Shown here: one piece after another, positions 28,612 through 37,568 of the stretch
Layout of the letters: every line of letters starts with the position of its first letter
Numbering within the stretch: position 1 is the stretch's first letter
Assembly (NCBI RefSeq): GCF_005080685.1
Contig: NZ_CP039371.1
Span: forward strand, 2,666,001-2,730,000
Reading direction: 5' to 3'
Length of the DNA stretch: 64,000 nucleotides
Source of the DNA: Pseudomonas putida
GTDB lineage: Bacteria; Pseudomonadota; Gammaproteobacteria; Pseudomonadales; Pseudomonadaceae
The notes under the pieces: model-generated
The model's input: the letters and a program-made list of their open reading frames with translations, nothing else
What the model was told of the DNA's origin: nothing
Databases searched by the model: none
Position numbers and translations under genes: made by a program

Positions 28612-31473
28612 ATGCCTGTCATCACGCACAAGGCTGTACATCGCAACACCCCGACCGTGACGGTGCGGGACAATCGCGGACTGACCGTACGGGAAATCAG
28701 CTACCATCGCCACCCGGAAAAGCTGCAACAGACCGACACCCGAATCACTCGGCATCGCTATGACGCCCGAGGGTTCAAGGTGCAAAGCAGCGACCCGCGG
28801 CTGCACGCGGCGGGCCTGAACAACTTCACCTGGCAATACGATCTCGGCGGCCAGCCACTGCGCACCCGCAGCGTCGATACCGGCGTGACCGTGCAACTGG
28901 CCGATGCGGCAGGCCGGCCCAGAATGGCCGTTACCCAGGTCGCGGAAGACGAACTGGGCCACCAAGACCGCAGCCAGGCAGTGACCCGCACCTGGCATTA
29001 CGAGACCGCCACCCGGCTCGGGCGTCCACTGGGCATCAGCGAACAGGTCGAGGGCCAGCCTGCGCGTCGCATCGAGCGCTGCGTCTATGCTGGCAACAGC
29101 GCGGCGGAACAGGCCGTCAACCTGGCGGGTCAAGTCAGCCTGCATTTTGACACTGCTGGCTTGACGCAAACCCACGCCATCACCCTCACGGGCGTACCCC
29201 AGCGGATCACTCGCCGCCTGCTCGCCGACGCCGACGACCCGCTGGTGACTGCCGACTGGCAGGGCAGCGATATCGAGCACTGGATGGCGGCGTTGCAGCC
29301 GCCCGAGGAGGGCGCGAGCAGCACCACCTCTGCCGATGCCACGGGGGCGGTGCTGACCAGCACCGATGCTGCGGGAAACGTTCAGGAGCAGGCCTACGAT
29401 GTGGCCGGGCTGCTCAAGAGCACCTGGCTGACGCTCAAGGACAGCCACCGGCAGGACATTCTCAAGGCCATGAGCTACTCGGCGGCGGGCCAGAAACTGC
29501 ATGAAGAGCATGGTAACGGGCTGATCACCCGTTACCGCTACGAGCCACGCACCCAACGCCTGGCCGGGATCCGCACCGAGCGCCCGCAAGGGCATACATT
29601 GGGCGCGAAGGTGCTGCAGGACCTGCGTTACACCTACGATGCGGTCGGCAATGTGCTCAAGGTGCGCGACGATGCCGAGGCTATTCGCTTCTGGCGCAAC
29701 CAGAAGATCGAACCCGAATGCACCTACAGCTATGACAGCCTCTATCAATTGGCCAGCGCTACCGGACGGGAGATGGCCAATGCCGCTCGGCAAGGCCGCC
29801 AACCGCCAGAGCGCCAGGCGCTCGATAACGCGACGCTCACCCAGTACACGCGCACCTACGACTACGACAGCGCCGGCAACTTGATGCGCATTCGCCACAG
29901 TGCCCCGGCCAGTGGCAACAGCTACACCCTCGACATCACCATCAGCGACCGCAGCAATCGTGGGGTGGTCAGCGCCTTGACCGAAGACCCGGCGCAGGTC
30001 GATCGGTTGTTCACGCCAGGCGGGATGCAGAGAGTGCTGGCGCCGGGGCAACGGTTGGCCTGGACGCCGCGAGGGGAGTTGCACAGTGTCGCACCTGTCA
30101 CCCGTGAAGGGGGGGTGAGCGATCAGGAAAGCTACCGCTACGATATCGGCAATCAACGCATCCTCAAGGTCAGTTCGCAGTTGCATGCAGGGACCACGCA
30201 GCGCCACCGGGTGCTCTACCTGCCCGGATTGGAGCTGCGCCGCGCATCGAACGACGACAGGCTCAGCGAAGATTTGCAGGTGGCGTCGGTCGTCGCTGGC
30301 GATGCCGCCCAGGTCCGCGCGCTACGTTGGATCAGCGGCAAGCCAGACGACATCGACAACGATCAGTTGCGCTATGCCTACGCCGACCATCTGGGCAGTG
30401 CCAGCCTGGAAGTCGATGGGGAAGGGGCGGTCATCAGCCAGGAGGTGTATTACCCGTTTGGCGGCACCGCTGCCTGGGCTGCCCGCAGTGAGGCGCAAGG
30501 ACGTTACAAGACCGTGCGCTATAGCGGTAAGGAGCGCGATGCCACTGGGCTGTACTATTACGGGTTCCGCTACTACCAGCCTTGGGCTGGGCGCTGGCTT
30601 AGCGCGGATCCGGCTGGGACGGTGGACGGGCTGAATCTATATGGCATGGTCCGTGGCAATCCAATGACACTTTGTGACCCAACGGGGTTGGAGGGTAAAA
30701 AGAAAACGCTTGGGGCAGAGGGGAACAGAGGCGGCGGGCAGGCGGCAGGCCAAGACTCTCCTCAGGTGACGTCCCCAACTGCAACTGATGCTCCGACAAC
30801 TTCTGGCGGCCAGTCCGGGCAAGGTCCAGGGAGCACAGATGCCCACGAACTGAACGACGACGGTTTCCAGGTGCAAACAAAACGGGGGAATAAGTCAGCT
30901 AACAGGCCAGCCAATGGCAATGGAAACTCATCGTCTACGTCGACTTCAAGGCCCAACCAAACACAACGTAGTGTCGAAACATCTGCAGAACGTGAAGCCA
31001 GGGAGCACCGTGAGAGTTTGGCAATGAATGGGCAATGGGACGTGACCGGCTCACCGCTTCACGAACGAATCAAACAACGGAGGGGCAGTCTGCCTGACGA
31101 CCTGCTCGCCGTCGGCCAGAGGAGCAGTGAAGAAGGAATAGGTGCGCTGGTCTACATGGTTACTGGTCGCACAGCAGCAAAGGGGCAGCACCAGGGAGAG
31201 GGCGCATCGCACATCCTGGAGGAACACGGGTCAGACGTCAAAAAAGCCGGGATTGCCGCAGACCAGATAACTCCGTTAATCATGACTGCGCTGGTATCGG
31301 GCAAGGAAGTGGGTATCAACAGTCCTGCTGCGAGCAACGCGATTGTTCACAAAGTCAACTTTGGCAACACGGATAGGTTGGTCACTATCGTTATGAGAGG
31401 TAACTCCGTTCTCACCGCTTATCCTTTCACCAAACGTAAACCTTTCCCTTTCCTAGCGCACAAAAAACGCTGA
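28612..31473 (+). CDS. Tc toxin subunit C (TcC/TccC) with variable C-terminal toxin domain
   Basis: A 953-residue TccC-type protein. Residues 1-693 are RHS/YD repeat shell, ending in the RHS core signature (YYYGFRYYQPWAGRWLSADP, LYGMVRGNPMTLCDPTGL). By family knowledge this core contains an aspartyl protease that cuts after the final L, here L693, freeing the cargo; D666 and D689 are candidate catalytic residues. Residues 694 to about 810 are a low-complexity G/S/T/N/Q linker. Residues about 811-953 form a compact domain with GEGASHILEEHG (H867, H872) and a C-terminal VLTAYPFTKRK. That pattern suggests a BECR-fold nuclease, but the activity is inferred. ATG 28612 has AAAAGGAG 8 bases upstream. 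No immunity gene follows, as expected for a toxin aimed at eukaryotes. Confidence 0.93.
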   Translation: MPVITHKAVHRNTPTVTVRDNRGLTVREISYHRHPEKLQQTDTRITRHRYDARGFKVQSSDPRLHAAGLNNFTWQYDLGGQPLRTRSVDTGVTVQLADAAGRPRMAVTQVAEDELGHQDRSQAVTRTWHYETATRLGRPLGISEQVEGQPARRIERCVYAGNSAAEQAVNLAGQVSLHFDTAGLTQTHAITLTGVPQRITRRLLADADDPLVTADWQGSDIEHWMAALQPPEEGASSTTSADATGAVLTSTDAAGNVQEQAYDVAGLLKSTWLTLKDSHRQDILKAMSYSAAGQKLHEEHGNGLITRYRYEPRTQRLAGIRTERPQGHTLGAKVLQDLRYTYDAVGNVLKVRDDAEAIRFWRNQKIEPECTYSYDSLYQLASATGREMANAARQGRQPPERQALDNATLTQYTRTYDYDSAGNLMRIRHSAPASGNSYTLDITISDRSNRGVVSALTEDPAQVDRLFTPGGMQRVLAPGQRLAWTPRGELHSVAPVTREGGVSDQESYRYDIGNQRILKVSSQLHAGTTQRHRVLYLPGLELRRASNDDRLSEDLQVASVVAGDAAQVRALRWISGKPDDIDNDQLRYAYADHLGSASLEVDGEGAVISQEVYYPFGGTAAWAARSEAQGRYKTVRYSGKERDATGLYYYGFRYYQPWAGRWLSADPAGTVDGLNLYGMVRGNPMTLCDPTGLEGKKKTLGAEGNRGGGQAAGQDSPQVTSPTATDAPTTSGGQSGQGPGSTDAHELNDDGFQVQTKRGNKSANRPANGNGNSSSTSTSRPNQTQRSVETSAEREAREHRESLAMNGQWDVTGSPLHERIKQRRGSLPDDLLAVGQRSSEEGIGALVYMVTGRTAAKGQHQGEGASHILEEHGSDVKKAGIAADQITPLIMTALVSGKEVGINSPAASNAIVHKVNFGNTDRLVTIVMRGNSVLTAYPFTKRKPFPFLAHKKR

Positions 31474-31572
31474 AAACGTCCTGAATCTTATGTGCTGTTG
31501 TACTTGTATGATATTCCGGACGCTTCAGGCGGCATAGAATGGCCTCATTGCGTATGTGACGAGAGCCAGATC

Positions 31573-32634
31573 ATGGTTGCTGAACAACAACTAACACAGC
31601 GCCCAGCCGTTCAAGCCAACCCGCAGGTCAAACCTGAACTGCGGGTCGGTTTCGTCCTGATGAACCAGTTCACCCTGGTCCCGGTAGCCGGCCTGGTCGA
31701 CTCGCTGCGCTTCGCCGCCGACAAGTCGTTCCGCAGCCAGCAGGTTTATTGCCAGTGGGACTGGATGACCCTCGACGACGGCCCGATCAGCGCCAGCTGT
31801 GGCATGCCCATATCCCCCACCAAACCCCTCAACCTGTTCGCCCAGTACGACTACATCGTGCTGGCCGGCGGGCTGCTGGGCGAAACCCGCAACCCACCGG
31901 ACTGGCTGCTCGACGCCCTGCGCGACGTGCACGCGGCGAACATCCCGATAATCGCGTTGTGCTCGGGTTCGTTTGTACTGGGCAAGGCCGGGTTGCTCGA
32001 TGGCCGCCGCTGCGCCGTGCATTTCACCTTGCGCGACGAATTCAAGGAGCGCTTCCCGCAGTCGACCATGGTCATCGACAAGAGCTATGTCGACGACCGC
32101 GGCATCATCACCTGCCCGGGCGGCACGGCCATCGACCTGGCGGCCAACCTGATTCGCCGTCATTGCGGTGCGGTGCGTGCTCAGAAGGGGTTGGAATACC
32201 TGCTGGTGGACGAACGCGCCGAGCAGCAGGACGAGCAGGCTGCGTCCGATGGCCTGTACCAGAACGATCGGGTGCAGCGGGCGATCGCCTTCATGCGCAG
32301 CAACCTGGATGCGTCGATGACACTCAAGGCAGTGGCCGAAGCGGTGGGCACCCATCCGCGGCAGTTACACCGGGAATTCGTCGCCAATACCCAGGAGCCA
32401 CCGGCCAACTACTGGCGCAAACTGCGCCTGGAACATGCGCGCAGATTGCTGGTGAACACCAGCCAGAACATCACCTCGATCGCCCTGGCCTGCGGCTTCT
32501 CCGACGCCTCGCACTTCATCTTGTGGTTCCGCAAGCAGTATGGCGAAACGCCCTACAGCTTCCGCAAGCGTCGGCATGAGGTGGAGCGCTTCGACTGGCA
32601 TGGCGACAAGGTGGGACTGGATCCGGAGTTGTAG
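31573..32634 (+). CDS. GlxA-family AraC-type regulator with DJ-1/PfpI-like domain
   Basis: A 353-residue regulator. The N-terminal half is a DJ-1/PfpI-like (class I glutamine amidotransferase-like) sensor domain with ALCSGSFVLGKAGLLDGRRCAVHF. The C-terminal 100 residues are an AraC DNA-binding domain (LKAVAEAVGTHPRQLHREF and IALACGFSDASHFILWFRKQ). Relatives in pseudomonads (GbdR, CdhR and ArgR types) control catabolism of betaines, carnitine and amino acids. ATG 31573 is chosen since the sensor fold begins soon after it; a TTG about 80 bases upstream is possible. It lies just after the Tc genes but has its own 99-base leader, and nothing ties it to the toxin. It ends 5 bases from the convergent gene. 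Confidence 0.88.
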   Translation: MVAEQQLTQRPAVQANPQVKPELRVGFVLMNQFTLVPVAGLVDSLRFAADKSFRSQQVYCQWDWMTLDDGPISASCGMPISPTKPLNLFAQYDYIVLAGGLLGETRNPPDWLLDALRDVHAANIPIIALCSGSFVLGKAGLLDGRRCAVHFTLRDEFKERFPQSTMVIDKSYVDDRGIITCPGGTAIDLAANLIRRHCGAVRAQKGLEYLLVDERAEQQDEQAASDGLYQNDRVQRAIAFMRSNLDASMTLKAVAEAVGTHPRQLHREFVANTQEPPANYWRKLRLEHARRLLVNTSQNITSIALACGFSDASHFILWFRKQYGETPYSFRKRRHEVERFDWHGDKVGLDPEL

Positions 32635-32639
32635 GGCAT

Positions 32640-33413
32640 TCACAGCCGCGAGCGGGTCAACAGGCCATCGAGCACCACTTCGCACGCCGCCCCCCAGGTG
32701 GCGGCGACCGGCTGGTGCATCAGCACCGCCAGCCCATCGGCAGTGAAGGTGCCAGGTGTGGCGATTGCCTCACCCAAGGCCTTGAGGCTTTGCTCCGGCT
32801 GCCTTTGCCCGGCACTGACGCAGTCCTGCAGGTTGGCCAGCACCAGCGCACGTGCCTGGTCAGATGGCAGGCCCTTGTCGCTCAGCCACTGCTGCAGGTC
32901 GTGCAACAGGAAATAGAACCAGCCATTCATGCAGGCCGCCACGGTGGCCAGCTCGAAAGCGGGTTCATCGGCCAGCACCACCAGCGTGCCCAGCGGGCCA
33001 AGGCATTGCTCTGTCTGGGTATCCGTTGGGCAGACCACTACCGTCGATGCGTTGTACTGCGCACTGTACGACAGCATCGCGCGCACGCAGTGGGCACCTG
33101 GGAAGGCGGCACCCAGTTGCTCCAGGTTCACCCCGGCCACCAGCGACACCAGGCGTTGCCCTGGCCGCAGGCGCACCTCGCTGGCCAGTTGCGCCAGCGC
33201 ATCGGGGCGCACACCGACGATCACCAGCTCGGCCCCGTCTACAACCGCCTGGTTGCTCGGCAGCACCTGGCAGCCATGCTCGGCGGCCAGCGCCCCGGCT
33301 CGCTCTGCATTGCGCGGGGACAGCAGGATGGCGCCGGCAAAGCTGCTGCGGCGCAGGCCATGCACCACTTTTTCGGTCAGTTCGCCAACCCCGAGGATGC
33401 CCAGGCTGTGCAT
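32640..33413 (-). CDS. Pyrroline-5-carboxylate reductase-like oxidoreductase
   Basis: A 257-residue NAD(P)-binding protein of the P5C reductase/F420-oxidoreductase superfamily. The N-terminal Rossmann stretch is LGILGVGELTEKVVHGL, followed by ILLSPRNAERAGAL, VIVGVRPDALAQLA and a P5CR-like middle (LVSLVAGVNLEQL, CVRAMLSYSAQYNAS). The C-terminal dimerisation region is shorter and divergent from ProC, so it is not the housekeeping enzyme. It starts 13 bases after the DAO flavoenzyme with a strong AAGGAGG, so the two form an operon. An imine or pyrroline produced by the flavoenzyme would be a logical substrate (inference). Confidence 0.75.
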   Translation of the reverse strand: MHSLGILGVGELTEKVVHGLRRSSFAGAILLSPRNAERAGALAAEHGCQVLPSNQAVVDGAELVIVGVRPDALAQLASEVRLRPGQRLVSLVAGVNLEQLGAAFPGAHCVRAMLSYSAQYNASTVVVCPTDTQTEQCLGPLGTLVVLADEPAFELATVAACMNGWFYFLLHDLQQWLSDKGLPSDQARALVLANLQDCVSAGQRQPEQSLKALGEAIATPGTFTADGLAVLMHQPVAATWGAACEVVLDGLLTRSRL

Positions 33414-33426
33414 GTTGCCTCCTTGT

Positions 33427-34746
33427 TCAGCTTTCCAGGCCAGCGCGGCGCTGGCCCCAGTGCAGGTTCAGGTTGACCCCCAGGCTCAGCAGCGGCTCTG
33501 GAGGGTTGCGGTTGGGGCCTTCGGCGCCGAGCAGAAAATCGATCAGTTCGTCGCGCTCGCCACACAGCCAGTCGGCCAGCAGGGTGCCTGTGGCGGTGCC
33601 ACGGGTGATGCCCAGGCCATTGCAGCACAGCGCCGCGTGGACATTCGGCGCCAGGCTGCCGAAGTGCGACTGGTGATTACGCGACAGGCACATCGAACCG
33701 CCCCAGGTGTACTCGAACGGCATGCCCGCCAGCATCGGGAAACGTCGTTCGAACGACGTGCGGTGCTGTCGCCCGGCTCGGTCCAGGTAGCGTTGGTGGG
33801 CGCGGCCATCGGCGTTGAAGCTGAAACTGTTGCGCACCAGCAGGCGCTGGTCCGGGGTGCGGCGCAAGGTGCTGCCGAACGGGTCGGCGGGGATGATGCC
33901 CCAGGTCGCCTTGCCGCCCAGGCCCGCCTGTTCGTTGTCGGTCAGCGGCCGGGTCATGCTGGCGTAGGTGAAGATGGGCAACAGGCGCCCGGGCAGGAAG
34001 CCGAAGTACGAGGCGAAGGCGTTGTTGGTCAGCAACAGTTGGTCGGCGACGATCTGGCCGCCGGCGTGATGCAGGGTGATGCGCGAGCCCTGTTCCAGGC
34101 GGGTGATGGTGGTGCGTTCGTACAGCGTCACGTTGTCCGGCAGGCTTTCGGCCAGGCCCTTGGCCAGCGCCGAAGGTTGCAGCAGCTGGGTGCCGGGGGT
34201 GTACAGCGCCTTGCGGTAGAAAGGCGTGCCGAGGTGCTCGGGCAGGTCGCGGGCGTCGATCATCTGGTAGGGCTGGTCGAGTTTGTCCAGGCCGCTGCGG
34301 TAGGCCTCGAGCACGGCCAGCCCCTTGTCCTCGACCGCCGCCTGGTATTTGCCATCGGGGTGCAGCTGGCAATCGATGCCGTGCTGGCGGATCAACTGGC
34401 CGAGGATCGCCTGGGCGCGCAGGTTGAGCTTGAGGTTCATGCGCGCCGTGGCCAGGTCGCCGATGTAGTCGGGGGCGCCGATGTCATGGGGCAGGTCGAT
34501 GGCAAAACCCGAGTTGCGCCCCGAGGCACCGAAACCGACTTCCTGCGCCTCGACCAGCACCACCTCGTCGTGCGGATGGTGCAGGGCCAGTTGCCGCGCC
34601 GCGGCAAGTCCGGTGAAGCCGGCGCCGAGCACGACCCAGCGCGCCTCGCTCCGCCCCTGGTGCGCTGGACGTGGCTTACGCTGGGGGCTGAGGTGAAACC
34701 AGCCGCAACCATTGTCGTCCGCGGGGGTCGAGGTGTTTCTGTACAT
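33427..34746 (-). CDS. FAD-dependent amine/amino-acid oxidoreductase (DAO family)
   Basis: A 439-residue flavoprotein of the DAO superfamily (gamma-glutamylputrescine oxidase/DadA-like). The FAD-binding dinucleotide motif lies near residue 38 (WVVLGAGFTGLAAARQLA), followed by VVLVEAQEVGFGASGRNSGF, typical of PuuB-like enzymes, and FAD-contacting GGSMCLSRNHQ and CCNGLGITRGTATG near the end. The N-terminal 35 residues are an extra polar tail. It oxidises a C-N bond in an unknown amine or amino acid. The downstream P5CR-like gene is co-transcribed, and a GNAT gene lies upstream in the same direction. Confidence 0.82.
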   Translation of the reverse strand: MYRNTSTPADDNGCGWFHLSPQRKPRPAHQGRSEARWVVLGAGFTGLAAARQLALHHPHDEVVLVEAQEVGFGASGRNSGFAIDLPHDIGAPDYIGDLATARMNLKLNLRAQAILGQLIRQHGIDCQLHPDGKYQAAVEDKGLAVLEAYRSGLDKLDQPYQMIDARDLPEHLGTPFYRKALYTPGTQLLQPSALAKGLAESLPDNVTLYERTTITRLEQGSRITLHHAGGQIVADQLLLTNNAFASYFGFLPGRLLPIFTYASMTRPLTDNEQAGLGGKATWGIIPADPFGSTLRRTPDQRLLVRNSFSFNADGRAHQRYLDRAGRQHRTSFERRFPMLAGMPFEYTWGGSMCLSRNHQSHFGSLAPNVHAALCCNGLGITRGTATGTLLADWLCGERDELIDFLLGAEGPNRNPPEPLLSLGVNLNLHWGQRRAGLES

Positions 34747-34847
34747 GGGGCTTTATCCGTGTTGTTTTCGCGCCACTATCGCACCGGCGTCAGACCCACG
34801 GATATAACGGAAGGGACGGGTCATGGGAGGTTGGCACCTCCCGACCG

Positions 34848-35534
34848 TCAATGCACGCGCTTGCGCAGGCGCTCGCAGGCCCGTGCCTGCTCGGCCAGGG
34901 CGTCGAGGTGCTCGTCGCGCTGCTGCTCGGCCTCGATCATGGCGTCCTCGCCCTGTTGGTTGAGCAGGTAGGTATGGATCTGCATGACCTCGGCGCTCTG
35001 GTAGATCGGCGCGATGTCGAGGCGACCGATCAATGCGCCGCTGGGGTGGCCGGTGCTGCTCATCAGCACCTGTGGCCCATTGGCGGCCACCACCTGCATG
35101 CCCAGGGCTTCGAACCAGGCGACTTGCCCGGGCAGCGGGTTGATTTCGACGCAGGCGTAACGCGATTGCAGGTCGCCGAGCAGGGCGCGGGCGATCCCCT
35201 CGCGGCGATGCGCGGGCGACACCACCAGAAACGCCAGGGCGCAGGCTTGCGGATCGTCCTGTGCCGGTAGCGCCAGGGCGAAACCGAGCATCTGCTCGGG
35301 CGCTTCTGCGTCCAGAGCCAGGGTCAGCTCGACCTCGAGCCCACGGGTGCCGTCCATGGCTTGCAGGTATTGGTGCACTTCCATGCCGACGCCGTACTGG
35401 TACAGCGGGTAGAGCGCGTTGTCCGGGCTGATGGCGACGCTGCTCAGGGTGCTGACGTGGTGGATGACCAGTTCGCGGATCTGGTTCTGGAAGGACTCGG
35501 GCGGCACGCTGTCGAGGCGGCTCAGGATAAACAT
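34848..35534 (-). CDS. GNAT-family N-acetyltransferase
   Basis: A 228-residue protein. The acetyl-CoA-binding motif region is FLVVSPAHRREGIARALLGDL in the middle, preceded by the strand LGFALALP. After about residue 165 it has a C-terminal extension ending in a helical, charged tail (EAEQQRDEHLDALAEQARAC). The substrate is unknown. It is transcribed in the same direction as the flavoenzyme (101-base gap) and downstream of argC (79-base gap), so a loose operon is possible. Confidence 0.75.
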   Translation of the reverse strand: MFILSRLDSVPPESFQNQIRELVIHHVSTLSSVAISPDNALYPLYQYGVGMEVHQYLQAMDGTRGLEVELTLALDAEAPEQMLGFALALPAQDDPQACALAFLVVSPAHRREGIARALLGDLQSRYACVEINPLPGQVAWFEALGMQVVAANGPQVLMSSTGHPSGALIGRLDIAPIYQSAEVMQIHTYLLNQQGEDAMIEAEQQRDEHLDALAEQARACERLRKRVH

Positions 35535-35613
35535 CGGTAGAAGGGCTCCGGCACGGGTGAAGACGGCGCGCCTTTGCGCGCGCGGTGCCCAGTCTAACCG
35601 TTTTTGTCGTCGT

Positions 35614-36552
35614 CTAGGCCTGGTGCCGTGCCGCCAGCATCAGGTCGAGGTTCTGTACCGCCGCGCCCGAGGCGCCCTTGCCCAAGTTGTCAAACACCGC
35701 CGTCAGCAGCACCTGGCCATGCGCCGGGTTGGCGTACAGGGCCAGGCGCAAGTCGTTGCTGTCGTTCAGTGCCTCGGGATCCAGTGCCTTGGCTGGGCCG
35801 TCCTGGTGCAGCGGCATCACCTGGACATGGCGGGCGCCCTGGTAGTGCAGCTCGAGACAGGCTTGTAGGTGTTCGGCGCTGATTCCGGCAGGCAGCAGGC
35901 GCAGTTGCAGCGGGATGCTCAGGACGATGCCCTGGCGATAGGCGCCGTAGCCGGGCATGAATACCGGCCTGGCGCTGAGCCCCGCGTGCTGCTGGATCTC
36001 CGGGACATGTTTGTGAGCCAGCTCCAGCCCGTACAGCTGCAGGGTGGGGACTTCACCCGGGTTGGCCTGCTCGTGGCGCTCGACCGCAGCGCGGCCGCCC
36101 CCGGAGTAGCCGGAGATGGCATGGATGCTCAGCGGGTAGTCGGCCGGCAGCAGGCCGGCGTTGACCAGGGGCCGCAACAAGGCGATGGCCCCGGTCGGGT
36201 AGCAACCGGGATTGCTGACCCGCCTAGCCTGGGCGATGCGTTGCGCCTGTCGTTCGTCGAGTTCCGGCAAGCCGTACACCCAGCCCGGCGTGGTGCGGTG
36301 CGCGGAACTGGCGTCGATGACCTGCACGTTGAGGGTGGTGATGCTCGCTACCGCGTCGCGGGCGGCCTCGTCGGGCAGGCACAGGATGGCGATGTCGGCG
36401 CTGTTGATGGCCTCGGCGCGGCGCTGCGAATGCTTGCGCTCGGCCTCGGGCAGGGTCAGCAGGCGCAGGTCATTGCGGCCCTGCAGGCGCGCGTGTATCT
36501 GCAGGCCGGTGGTGCCTTGGTCGCCGTCGATGAAAACCAATGGGGTGTGCAT
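35614..36552 (-). CDS. argC: N-acetyl-gamma-glutamyl-phosphate reductase, type 2
   Basis: A 312-residue ArgC of the shorter type 2 class. ArgC reduces N-acetylglutamyl-phosphate to the semialdehyde in arginine biosynthesis. The N-terminal motif [17 protein letters not shown] is characteristic of type 2, and the active-site cysteine is in [16 protein letters not shown]. The SGYSGGGR and PGYGAYRQG motifs follow. ATG 36552 is used, since upstream codons add no conserved sequence. Pseudomonads usually also carry a type 1 argC elsewhere, so this is probably a second copy. A LysR regulator is divergently transcribed 131 bases away and may control it. Confidence 0.92.
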   Translation of the reverse strand: MHTPLVFIDGDQGTTGLQIHARLQGRNDLRLLTLPEAERKHSQRRAEAINSADIAILCLPDEAARDAVASITTLNVQVIDASSAHRTTPGWVYGLPELDERQAQRIAQARRVSNPGCYPTGAIALLRPLVNAGLLPADYPLSIHAISGYSGGGRAAVERHEQANPGEVPTLQLYGLELAHKHVPEIQQHAGLSARPVFMPGYGAYRQGIVLSIPLQLRLLPAGISAEHLQACLELHYQGARHVQVMPLHQDGPAKALDPEALNDSNDLRLALYANPAHGQVLLTAVFDNLGKGASGAAVQNLDLMLAARHQA

Positions 36553-36683
36553 GGTGAGGGTCCGGGCTGGGGGAGAGGCCCTATGCTCGCCGCTGGCCAT
36601 GATAATGAAAATTTGAATATCATGACGATGACGTTCATTTTTCCTGAATCACAAGCTTTCCAGATGCCAGAGCGAGTACCACA

Positions 36684-37565
36684 ATGCGAGAAATCAGCCT
36701 CGATCGCCTGCGCACCCTGGTGGTGATAGCCGACCTGGGGTCGTTCGCCGAGGCCTCGCGCCAGCTCAACCTGGCGCCGCCGACCATCAGCCTGCATGTC
36801 ACCGAGCTCGAAGCGCGGGTTGGCGCCCCCTTGCTGACGCGCAACCGCGGCCAGGTGCGTCCCACCGCCGTTGGCGAGACCCTGCTGGCACATGCCCGGC
36901 GCCTGCTGGCCGATGCCGACCGGGCGCTGGACGATGTGCACCGCCAAGTCCAGGGCTTGACCGGGCGCGTGCGCCTTGGCGCTTCGACCGGTGCCATCGC
37001 CCACTTGTTGCCTGCGGCGCTGGAGCACCTGCGTGCAGCGCACCCAGGCATCGATGTGCAGGTTCAGGTGCTCACCTCGCAAGCCTCCCTGGCGCGTTTG
37101 CGCGAAGGCACGCTGGATATCGGCCTGGTCGCCTTGCCGCAGGTGGCGGGCAAGGGGCTGACGCTGAAACCCTGGCGCCGCGATCCGATCCTCGCCTACG
37201 TACCGGCCGACTGGCAGCCACCGGCGCGGGTCACCCCCGCGTGGCTCGCCCAGCGGGCGCTGATCCTCAATGACAGCAGCACCCAGTTGTCACGGGTGAC
37301 CGGGGAATGGTTCGCGGCGGCGGGGCTGTACCCCACGCCGCGCATCGAACTGAACTACAACGATGCGATCAAGAGCCTGGTGGGTGCGGGCTATGGTGCC
37401 ACCCTGTTACCCCAGGAGGGCGCGGCTACCGAGCTCGACCCGCGCATCGTGCGCCGGCCCTTGCGGCCAGGGCTGTGGCGCCAGCTCGGTATCGCTTGCC
37501 GCGAAGGCCAGCCGGAGCGGGCCACGGCACATGTGCTGGAAGCACTGGCGCGCTTGCAGGAGTAA
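36684..37565 (+). CDS. LysR-family transcriptional regulator
   Basis: A 293-residue LysR protein. The winged helix-turn-helix is at residues 1-60 (LRTLVVIADLGSFAEASRQL, then APPTISLHVTELEARVGAPL), followed by the linker helix and a periplasmic-binding-like effector domain. It is divergent from the type 2 argC, the classical arrangement in which a LysR protein regulates its neighbour. The effector is unknown. It ends three bases from the convergent SH3-domain gene. Confidence 0.9.
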   Translation: MREISLDRLRTLVVIADLGSFAEASRQLNLAPPTISLHVTELEARVGAPLLTRNRGQVRPTAVGETLLAHARRLLADADRALDDVHRQVQGLTGRVRLGASTGAIAHLLPAALEHLRAAHPGIDVQVQVLTSQASLARLREGTLDIGLVALPQVAGKGLTLKPWRRDPILAYVPADWQPPARVTPAWLAQRALILNDSSTQLSRVTGEWFAAAGLYPTPRIELNYNDAIKSLVGAGYGATLLPQEGAATELDPRIVRRPLRPGLWRQLGIACREGQPERATAHVLEALARLQE

Positions 37566-37568
37566 GGC

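Noticed and set aside
31474..31572. Possible immunity gene after the TcC toxin domain
   Set aside because: The gap is only 99 bases and the next gene is a GlxA-type regulator. Tc cargoes act on eukaryotic cells, so no immunity gene is expected.
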